Assembly (NCBI RefSeq): GCF_017348915.1
Contig: NZ_CP071383.1
Coordinates: 1,860,001 to 1,924,000, forward strand
DNA from: Leclercia pneumoniae
GTDB lineage: Bacteria; Pseudomonadota; Gammaproteobacteria; Enterobacterales; Enterobacteriaceae
Direction: 5' to 3'
Length of the DNA stretch: 64,000 bases
Under the pieces are notes generated by a model. That model searched no databases. It was not told the DNA's origin and was given only the letters and a program-made list of their open reading frames with translations. Position numbers and translations under genes: made by a program. Below are positions 57,897 to 64,000 of this stretch, in pieces (positions within the stretch are counted from its first letter, which is position 1; every line of letters starts with the position of its first letter).

Positions 57897-58918
57897 CGGC
57901 GATAATCGCGGAACGGGCCGTCGGCCACCGAGCGGCGTTCAATAAGGCGGGGATGCACTTCAATTGATTGCGACTCTTCTCGCTTATTGACGATGCGATC
58001 CAGCAGCATGTTAAACGCGGTTTCACCGAGGAAATCTTTAGGCTGATGGATGGTGGTCAGAGCCGGGGTGAAGAAGCGCGCGTTGCGCACGTTATCATAC
58101 CCGATCAACGAAATGTCTTGCGGCACCCGCAGTCCCATCTCGTCTGCAGCGCAGAGCGCGCCCATCGCCATCACATCTCCCCCGCAGAACACGGCGGTCG
58201 GGCGCGGAGATTGGGAGAGGATCTGCTGCATGGCACGATAGCCGGACTCGGGCTCAAAATCGCCCTGCACAATCCAGTTTTCTGGCACGGTGATCAGCGC
58301 CTCTTCCATCGCTTTCATAAACCCAGCCAGACGTCCGGCGCCGGTATTACGCTCCAGCGGGCCGGGGATAACGCCGATTTCACGGTGTCCGCGTTCAATC
58401 AGATAACGCCCCGCCATGTAACCCCCCTCGAAGGCGTTATCGATAACGGAGTCGGTAAAGTCAGCTTTCGCTTCACCCCAGTCCATCACCACCATCGGGA
58501 TATTGCGATACTCTTCCAGCATCGTCAGCACGGGTTCCGGGTACTCTGAACACATCACCAGCAGACCGTCGACACGCTTTTGCGCCATCATCGATAAATA
58601 GGCCCGCTGCTTTTCCAGGTTATTCCACGCGTTGCCAAGAATCAGGGTATAGCCCTTCTGGAAGCAGTTTTTCTCCACGGCTTCGATAATCTCGGCAAAG
58701 TAGGGCGCTTCGCTACTGGTTGCTAACAAGCCGATAGATTTGGTGTGATTCACTTTCAGGCTGCGAGCGACCGCGCTCGGTGAATAGTGCAGCTCTTTGA
58801 TCGCCGCCCAGACGGCATTACGCGTCTCTTCAGCGACAAAACGCGTTTTGTTAATTACATGTGATACGGTTGTAGTGGAAACGTTTGCTCGTTTCGCTAC
58901 GTCTTTGATTGTTGCCAT
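57893..58918 (-). CDS. purR: Purine repressor PurR
   Basis: A 341-residue LacI-family repressor, activated by hypoxanthine or guanine, that controls purine biosynthesis genes. It has an HTH and hinge at the N terminus ([20 protein letters not shown]) and a PBP-like effector domain. Its stop codon overlaps the punR stop by two bases. It is autoregulated through the two operators listed. Confidence 0.96.
   Translation of the reverse strand: MATIKDVAKRANVSTTTVSHVINKTRFVAEETRNAVWAAIKELHYSPSAVARSLKVNHTKSIGLLATSSEAPYFAEIIEAVEKNCFQKGYTLILGNAWNNLEKQRAYLSMMAQKRVDGLLVMCSEYPEPVLTMLEEYRNIPMVVMDWGEAKADFTDSVIDNAFEGGYMAGRYLIERGHREIGVIPGPLERNTGAGRLAGFMKAMEEALITVPENWIVQGDFEPESGYRAMQQILSQSPRPTAVFCGGDVMAMGALCAADEMGLRVPQDISLIGYDNVRNARFFTPALTTIHQPKDFLGETAFNMLLDRIVNKREESQSIEVHPRLIERRSVADGPFRDYRR
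58875..58890. promoter_or_regulatory. PurR operator within the purR coding region
   Basis: On the minus strand GAGCAAACGTTTCCAC matches the PUR box at 10 of 12 defined positions. It lies within codons ~10-15 and corresponds to the second operator known in E. coli purR. Confidence 0.65.
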
Positions 58919-58962
58919 TAGATGTCACTCCAGACCATATCCTAAACTCCTGAAAAACCGAA

Positions 58963-58978
58963 AGGTAAACGATTGCCT
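58963..58978. promoter_or_regulatory. PurR operator upstream of purR
   Basis: On the minus strand AGGCAATCGTTTACCT fits ANGCAANCGNTTNCNT at all fixed positions. It lies 45 bp before the purR start codon. Confidence 0.8.
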
Positions 58979-59214
58979 TCTCTCACCCTAATTGCGCAAT
59001 CTGAATTGCGGTACGCCGGGAAAACGACACAGGACGTCAGGAGGGGGTCAATGGCCGGTACGCTAATAAATTAAGCCTGGAATTTTGTCTGATCTTGACC
59101 AAAAGGGGAAGAGCAAAAACGGATATCGCACTAAATCCTGCAAGATTTTTAGCGTAAGTTGTGTAAAAATGAGCAGGCTCACTTTTCGTGGGGGGATTAT
59201 AAGGAGAAAAATTG

Positions 59215-59304
59215 ATGAATACCGATCTTAAGTTTTCGCTGACAACCACCATCATTGTTCTGGGTCTGATTGTTGCGGCAAGTTTTACCGCGATTCTGCA
59301 CTGA
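59215..59304 (+). CDS. ynhF: Small membrane protein YnhF
   Basis: A 29-residue protein, MNTDLKFSLTTTIIVLGLIV then AASFTAILH, with a single TM segment. It matches E. coli YnhF (MSTDLKFSLVTT...) and lies between purR and ydhP as in E. coli. AAGGAG precedes the ATG. It is described as a stress-linked inner-membrane protein of unknown role. Confidence 0.9.
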   Translation: MNTDLKFSLTTTIIVLGLIVAASFTAILH

Positions 59305-59466
59305 GTGACTGGGGGGAGTATCATCTCCCTCCTGCCTTTCCTGATTGTTACCCTTCTGGCAAAAATCTTTTGCGCAATTGTTAACTTCTCATTTTTTGTG
59401 ATTGATGTCATGCTTTCGCCTTCACTGTTCTGTGTCGCATCAAGACACGGTTTCTGGAGTTGACGT

Positions 59467-60633
59467 ATGAAAATCAATTTTCCCCTGCTGGCCCTGGCGA
59501 TAGGTGCCTTCGGGATTGGCACGACTGAATTCTCTCCCATGGGATTACTCCCGGTAATTGCCCGTGGCGTAGATGTCTCTATCCCGACGGCGGGGATGCT
59601 GATCAGTGCTTATGCCATCGGCGTGATGGTGGGGGCGCCGTTGATGACGCTTCTTCTCTCTCACCGCGCACGCCGCAACGCACTTATTTTCCTGATGGCA
59701 ATTTTCACCGTCGGCAATGTGCTCTCTGCCGTAGCGCCGGATTACAGCACCCTGATGCTCTCGCGCATCCTGACCAGCCTTAATCATGGGGCGTTCTTCG
59801 GCCTCGGCTCGGTGGTCGCGGCCAGCGTGGTACCTAAACATAAGCAGGCCAGCGCCGTGGCGACCATGTTTATGGGTCTCACCATCGCCAATATCGGCGG
59901 CGTTCCGGCAGCTACCTGGCTGGGGGAAACCATTGGCTGGCGTATGTCTTTCTTCGCCACGGCCGGGTTAGGTATGGTGGCGATGGTCGCCCTCTACTTC
60001 TCTTTACCGAAAGGGAGCGCGGGTGAGCGTCCGGAGGTGCGTAAAGAGCTGGCGGTGTTACTGCGTCCGCAAGTGCTTTCTGCGCTGTTAACCACCGTGC
60101 TGGGTGCCGGGGCAATGTTTACCCTTTATACCTATATCTCACCGGTGTTGCGCGATATTACCCATGCGACACCCGCGTTTGTCACCGCCATGCTGGTGTT
60201 GATTGGCGTCGGATTTTCCATTGGCAACTATCTGGGCGGCAAGCTGGCGGATCGCTCGGTCACCGCCACGCTGAAAGGTTTTTTACTGCTGCTGATTGTC
60301 ATCATGCTTGCCATTCCGTGGCTGGCGCGCAGTGAAATTGGTGCAGCCATCAGCATGGTGGTATGGGGCGCCGCTACCTTTGCCGTGGTGCCTCCACTGC
60401 AGATGCGGGTGATGCGGGTTGCCAGCGAAGCGCCGGGATTGTCCTCTTCGGTGAATATCGGGGCGTTTAACCTCGGGAATGCGCTTGGTGCGGCAGCGGG
60501 TGGTGCGGTCATCTCCAGCGGAATGGGCTACAGCGTGGTTCCAGTGATGGGAGCGGTGATAGCCGGTTTTGGCTTGCTTCTGGTGCTGCTGTCGGGTCGT
60601 CGTCAGCCTGAACAGGTCTGCGTTGCGGAGTAG
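59467..60633 (+). CDS. ydhP: MFS transporter YdhP
   Basis: A 388-residue 12-helix MFS exporter of the arabinose/sugar efflux-type (SotB/YdhP) group. It opens KINFPLLALAIGAFGIGTTE and contains the conserved GATFAVVPPLQMRVM. Substrate is unproven. It is convergent with sodB. Confidence 0.92.
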   Translation: MKINFPLLALAIGAFGIGTTEFSPMGLLPVIARGVDVSIPTAGMLISAYAIGVMVGAPLMTLLLSHRARRNALIFLMAIFTVGNVLSAVAPDYSTLMLSRILTSLNHGAFFGLGSVVAASVVPKHKQASAVATMFMGLTIANIGGVPAATWLGETIGWRMSFFATAGLGMVAMVALYFSLPKGSAGERPEVRKELAVLLRPQVLSALLTTVLGAGAMFTLYTYISPVLRDITHATPAFVTAMLVLIGVGFSIGNYLGGKLADRSVTATLKGFLLLLIVIMLAIPWLARSEIGAAISMVVWGAATFAVVPPLQMRVMRVASEAPGLSSSVNIGAFNLGNALGAAAGGAVISSGMGYSVVPVMGAVIAGFGLLLVLLSGRRQPEQVCVAE

Positions 60634-60640
60634 ATACTAG

Positions 60641-60669
60641 CGCAGAAGGGGTGACCCTTCTGCGTTTTC
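60641..60669 (+). terminator. Terminator after ydhP
   Basis: GCAGAAGGG/CCCTTCTGC stem followed by GTTTTCG. It may also limit sodB read-through. Confidence 0.65.
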
Positions 60670-60670
60670 G

Positions 60671-61252
60671 TTATGCAGCGAAATTCTTCGCCACAAAGTC
60701 CCAGTTTACCAGCGCCCAGAAATGTTCCAGATAATTCGGGCGCGCGTTACGGTAGTCGATGTAATACGCATGTTCCCACACGTCCACGGTCATCAACGGG
60801 GTTGCGCTGGTGGTCAGCGGCGTGCCGGCGTTTGAGGTTGAAACGATGGCCAGTTTGCCGTCTGCCTCTTTCACAAGCCAGGTCCAGCCTGCGCCAAAGT
60901 TCTTCACCGCCGCATCGGTAAATTTTGCTTTGAAATCAGCAAAGCTGCCGAAGCTTGCAGCAATCGCCTGTGCCAGTTCACCTGTTGGTTCTCCGCCCGC
61001 ATTTGGTGCCAGGCAGTGCCAGTAGAAAGTGTGGTTCCACACCTGCGCTGCGTTGTTGAAAACGCCCGCTTCGGAAGTCCGAATAATCTCTTCCAGGGAT
61101 TTGCCTTCGAAAGCCGTACCCGCAATGAGATTGTTCAGGTTCGTGACATAGGTCTGATGATGTTTACCGTAATGGTATTCGAGGGTTTCTGCCGAAATAT
61201 GAGGTTCCAGCGCCATTTTTTCGTATGGTAATGCAGGTAATTCGAACGACAT
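60671..61252 (-). CDS. sodB: Iron superoxide dismutase SodB
   Basis: A 193-residue Fe-SOD with the metal ligands in [13 protein letters not shown] (His) and the C-terminal [20 protein letters not shown] (Asp, His). The residue choice [13 protein letters not shown] and FGSF fits Fe- rather than Mn-type. AAGGAGTG precedes the ATG. In E. coli the sRNA RyhB represses it when iron is low; I did not verify the pairing site here. Confidence 0.95.
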   Translation of the reverse strand: MSFELPALPYEKMALEPHISAETLEYHYGKHHQTYVTNLNNLIAGTAFEGKSLEEIIRTSEAGVFNNAAQVWNHTFYWHCLAPNAGGEPTGELAQAIAASFGSFADFKAKFTDAAVKNFGAGWTWLVKEADGKLAIVSTSNAGTPLTTSATPLMTVDVWEHAYYIDYRNARPNYLEHFWALVNWDFVAKNFAA

Positions 61253-61374
61253 TGCTTCACTCCTTATTTTATTTGCGCACCCAATAACCTTATTGAGTGT
61301 AGGGTTAGGGTAGCAAATAGCGGAGTGGGGTTAAAGCGTTGTAAATCCCGCTGCAGTTGCAGCGGGGTGGGGCG

Positions 61375-62166
61375 TTAACGAATGGTTTTCGGGGTCATGA
61401 CGCGGCGGGCACCCACATAATGGCGTTGCCAGTAATCTTCACTCAGGGAGGTGATCTGAATATCCTGACCTGTACGTGGAGACTGAATAAACTTCCCATT
61501 GCCCACATACACCCCCACGTGATCGGCGGTACCGCGACCCTGAGTGCGGAAGAAGACCAGGTCCCCGCTCTCCAGTTCGCCGCGATTGACCGGCGAGGCA
61601 TCGCGCAGGTGGTACATCTCATTGGCGGTACGTGGAATACGGAACTTCACCAGATCTTTATAGGCATACCAGACCAGACCGCTGCAATCGAAACCGGTAC
61701 GTGGCGAGTTGCCACCCCAGCGATAAGGTTTACCAATCTGGCCCATCAGTTTATTCATTGCCGTCTTTTGCGCTTTCTGCATCCGCACTTTATGCGCCTC
61801 GGCAAGCGTCGTGGGCTTGCTGGTTTTGACGCAGCGGGTTTTATGGCCTTTTCGGACGGTGCATTTTTCAGTCACCACGCGAGAAGCGGTTTTGGGCGCG
61901 GTGCGGGAAGAGGTTTTACTTTTTTTACTGGAGGAGGCGGTCTGCGTTTTTGCGAGGTTTTTTTTGCTACTGCTCTTTTTACTGCTCTCTTTCTTCGTGG
62001 TTTTTTTGCTGCTGCTCTTTTTCTTGGGTTCCGTCACTTTCACCAGATGTTTTTTTTGCACGGCCGAGGTCCGCGCCTGCTCTGAGGCGGTCGCCGTTGA
62101 GGTGAAAGTCAGTGTCGTAAACAGCAAAGCACAGAGCGTGATCGAGATTTTATTTATCCGCGCCAC
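61375..62166 (-). CDS. mepH: Murein DD-endopeptidase MepH (YdhO)
   Basis: A 263-residue periplasmic NlpC/P60 cysteine peptidase that cuts crosslinks during wall growth. It has a signal peptide (to about STATA), a very Lys/Ser-rich low-complexity linker at residues ~38-110 (KKKSSSKKTTKKESSKKSSS), then the catalytic domain with Cys161 (GFDCSGLVWYAY) and His216 (ADHVGVYVG). The basic linker may bind anionic wall polymers; that is inference. Confidence 0.93.
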   Translation of the reverse strand: MARINKISITLCALLFTTLTFTSTATASEQARTSAVQKKHLVKVTEPKKKSSSKKTTKKESSKKSSSKKNLAKTQTASSSKKSKTSSRTAPKTASRVVTEKCTVRKGHKTRCVKTSKPTTLAEAHKVRMQKAQKTAMNKLMGQIGKPYRWGGNSPRTGFDCSGLVWYAYKDLVKFRIPRTANEMYHLRDASPVNRGELESGDLVFFRTQGRGTADHVGVYVGNGKFIQSPRTGQDIQITSLSEDYWQRHYVGARRVMTPKTIR

Positions 62167-62501
62167 TGGGCAATCCCCTAATAATTCCGGGCAACAATAA
62201 TACCCGCGTGTGATTTACAAAGCCCGTCGATTCTAATCCATAAAAAGGGACAAAGTTAATAAACTTTCACCGCTAAAACGACGTTTCGTTAGCGAGCGCA
62301 AAAAAAATCACCATAAAGTGAGCGTATTGTACATTCGCTGAACAAAACCCTGGACAGAACAGGGTTTTGTTACTTTTAGAATGCAGCTTTATCGGTAGCG
62401 CGATACAATAGATAACGTGACGAAAATGTTATTTTCCGTTGTCGTTCTGAAACGCTACAATGACAGACGATTGCCGTAACAGAAGTTAAAGGAAGCAAGA
62501 C
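62167..62501. promoter_or_regulatory. mepH-grxD divergent intergenic region
   Basis: About 335 bp. A likely grxD -10 (TACAAT) is at 62404-62409. A terminator-like hairpin AAAACCCTG/CAGGGTTTTGTT at about 62344-62369 has no evident gene before it on the plus strand. Confidence 0.45.
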
Positions 62502-62849
62502 ATGAGCACCACTATTGAAAAAATTCAGCAGCAAATCGCTGAAAACCCGATTCTCCTGTACATGAAAGGTTCTCCGAAGCTGCCAAGCTGTGGTTTTTCC
62601 GCACAAGCAGTGCAGGCGCTTTCTGCCTGTGGTGAGCGTTTTGCTTACGTTGATATTCTGCAGAACCCGGACATTCGCGCCGAGCTGCCGAAATACGCAA
62701 ACTGGCCGACCTTCCCACAGCTGTGGGTTGATGGTGAACTGGTTGGCGGCTGCGATATCCTGATCGAGATGTATCAGCGCGGTGAACTGCAGCAGCTCAT
62801 CAAAGAGACCGCTGCCAAGTACAAATCGGAAGAGCCGAGCGCAGAGTAA
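62502..62849 (+). CDS. grxD: Monothiol glutaredoxin GrxD
   Basis: A 115-residue CGFS-type glutaredoxin that carries Fe-S clusters and forms bridged dimers. The active-site Cys30 lies in PKLPSCGFSAQ. TFPQLWVDGELVGGCDI completes the glutathione site. AAAGGAAG precedes the ATG. Confidence 0.97.
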   Translation: MSTTIEKIQQQIAENPILLYMKGSPKLPSCGFSAQAVQALSACGERFAYVDILQNPDIRAELPKYANWPTFPQLWVDGELVGGCDILIEMYQRGELQQLIKETAAKYKSEEPSAE

Positions 62850-62863
62850 CGTCTCTCGCCATG

Positions 62864-62893
62864 CAAAAAAGCGACCTTACGGTCGCTTTTTTT
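62864..62893. terminator. Bidirectional terminator between grxD and rnt
   Basis: AAAAAAGCGACC/GGTCGCTTTTTTT, a long stem with A and T flanks. Confidence 0.87.
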
Positions 62894-63542
62894 ATTCCTC
62901 GCTGTCGCCTATCGGCAGCGGCCAGCCGCCCAGGCGTTTCCAGCGGTTGACGATCTCGCAAAACAACTCCGCGGTACGCTCAGTATCATAGAGGGCTGAG
63001 TGTGCCTGGCTGCCATCAAATTCAATACCCGCGGTAATACAGGCTTTAGACAGCACCGTCTGACCCAGCGCGAGTCCGCTCAGGGCCGCGGTGTCAAAGG
63101 TCACAAACGGGTGGAACGGGTTGCGTTTCAGGGAAGAGCGCTCGGCGGCAGCCATCATAAAGCTATGATCGAAGGTCGCGTTATGGGCGACCATAATGGC
63201 GCGATTACAGTTCTGGTCTTTCATCCCCTTGCGGACCATTTTGAAGATGGCGTGCAGAGCGTCGTATTCGCTTACCGCGCCACGCAGCGGATTGTGCGGG
63301 TCGATGCCGTTAAAGGCCAGCGCCTCTGGCTGCAGATTGGCACCTTCAAAAGGTTCCACGTGGAAATGCAGCGTCTCGTCCGGCATCAACCAGCCCTGTT
63401 CATCCATTTTCAACGTGATCGCGGCGATCTCAAGCAGCGCATCGGTTTTAGCATTAAATCCGGCGGTTTCTACATCAATGACGACAGGATAAAAGCCACG
63501 AAAACGGTCACACAGACCGGAAAATTGAGCGATATCGGACAT
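62892..63542 (-). CDS. rnt: Ribonuclease T
   Basis: A 216-residue DEDDh 3'-5' exoribonuclease that trims the 3' ends of tRNA and other stable RNA. Catalytic Asp and Glu lie in [15 protein letters not shown], with the later [12 protein letters not shown] and [13 protein letters not shown] motifs. It is convergent with grxD. gloA lies 95 bp away on the same strand. Confidence 0.96.
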   Translation of the reverse strand: MSDIAQFSGLCDRFRGFYPVVIDVETAGFNAKTDALLEIAAITLKMDEQGWLMPDETLHFHVEPFEGANLQPEALAFNGIDPHNPLRGAVSEYDALHAIFKMVRKGMKDQNCNRAIMVAHNATFDHSFMMAAAERSSLKRNPFHPFVTFDTAALSGLALGQTVLSKACITAGIEFDGSQAHSALYDTERTAELFCEIVNRWKRLGGWPLPIGDSEE

Positions 63543-63612
63543 CTGGGTCTCTTAAAAGGGGGAAAAAGCAGTGCGCATTATGGCAAATTTTGAGAAGGGA
63601 TGCAGTAAAACA

Positions 63613-63635
63613 ACGGGCGCGTAGCGCGCCCGGGG
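63613..63635 (-). terminator. Terminator of gloA
   Basis: Minus-strand stem GGGCGCG/CGCGCCC followed by GTTGTTTTAC. Confidence 0.7.
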
Positions 63636-63637
63636 GA

Positions 63638-64000
63638 TTAATTGCCCAGACCGCGACCGGCGTCTTTGGCTTCAATCAGTTCAATTTTATAACCGTCTGG
63701 ATCTTCAACAAACGCAATCACGGTGGTGCCGCCTTTAACCGGGCCAGCTTCACGGGTGACATTACCGCCGTTGGCACGGATGCGCTCGCACGCCTCTGCT
63801 GCGTTGTCCACTTCCAGCGCGATATGACCGTAAGCGGTGCCCAGCTCATAGCTGTCCACGCCCCAGTTGTAGGTCAGCTCAATGACCGCTTCTTCGCTCT
63901 CTTCGCCATAACCGACAAAGGCGAGGGAGTATTTGTACTCCGAATTTTCGCTGGTGCGCAGCAATTTCATGCCCAGCACGTTGGTGTAAAATTCGATGGA
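63638..64000 (-). CDS. gloA: Lactoylglutathione lyase (glyoxalase I) GloA, 5' end outside window
   Basis: The visible 120 codons, [20 protein letters not shown] through KDAGRGLGN, are GloA minus about 15 N-terminal residues lost at the window edge. It isomerises the glutathione-methylglyoxal hemithioacetal using Ni. Metal-binding Glu/His lie in [10 protein letters not shown] and GYKIELIE. Reading from the internal ATG or GTG would be wrong. Confidence 0.95.
   Translation of the reverse strand, partial: SIEFYTNVLGMKLLRTSENSEYKYSLAFVGYGEESEEAVIELTYNWGVDSYELGTAYGHIALEVDNAAEACERIRANGGNVTREAGPVKGGTTVIAFVEDPDGYKIELIEAKDAGRGLGN

Overview
The window is chromosomal DNA from a member of the Enterobacteriaceae, most like Enterobacter or a close relative such as Lelliottia, Leclercia or Kosakonia. 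The gene order follows the E. coli K-12 segment aroH-ppsR-ppsA ... ydiK-ydiJ-menI-ydiH-sufABCDSE-ldtE-lpp-pykF ... ydhS ... valVW-mdtK-ribE-cfa-punC-punR-purR-ynhF-ydhP-sodB-mepH-grxD-rnt-gloA. Accessory blocks are inserted between these conserved genes. The genus is inferred from protein resemblance and synteny only.

Layout. 1-3563: a Fur-type haem uptake operon on the minus strand (hemP-hmuR-hmuS-hmuT, running off the left edge). 3660-8512: aroH with a TrpR operator, ppsR, and divergent ppsA with a Cra site. 8692-12471: an accessory sugar module (GPH symporter plus a cytoplasmic GH3 glycosidase). 12478-12583: the sRNA RprA. 12771-18425: ydiK, ydiJ-menI, ydiH, a RydB-like sRNA locus, and an opposing 51-residue membrane protein with a long leader. 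18579-24338: the suf Fe-S assembly operon with IHF, IscR and Fur sites. 24380-27667: ldtE, lpp and pykF. 28065-30906: a MetNIQ-type ABC transporter without a lipobox on its binding protein, then fumD. 31026-34006: a two-component system whose kinase gene carries an in-frame amber codon, a secreted HbpS/GlcG-like protein and a 46-residue acidic protein. 34186-40789: an FhuE-like receptor, a CynT-like carbonic anhydrase, a LysR regulator divergent from a pair of YdcZ-type half transporters, and ydhS.

41264-51631 is the main accessory feature: a type VI secretion (T6SS) island beside two tandem tRNA-Val(GAC) genes. It is bounded by a 16-bp perfect repeat that lies in a longer decayed copy of the tRNA 3' half, as expected for integration at a tRNA. 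The cluster has tssB, tssC, tssK, tssL, an OmpA-type anchor, hcp, a 5'-truncated tssG, tssJ, tssE and a VasL/TssA-like gene. It lacks tssM, clpV, tssF, vgrG and PAAR, so it appears to be the remnant of an internal deletion between hcp and tssG. 51708 to the end is conserved core sequence.

Iron is a recurring theme: haem uptake, FhuE, Suf, Fe-superoxide dismutase, monothiol glutaredoxin and a haem-binding-like secreted protein. I do not see a wholly new defence or mobile system. The most noteworthy items are the decayed T6SS island at tRNA-Val, the amber-interrupted kinase beside an HbpS-like gene, and the small membrane protein with a possible structured leader opposite the RydB-like locus.
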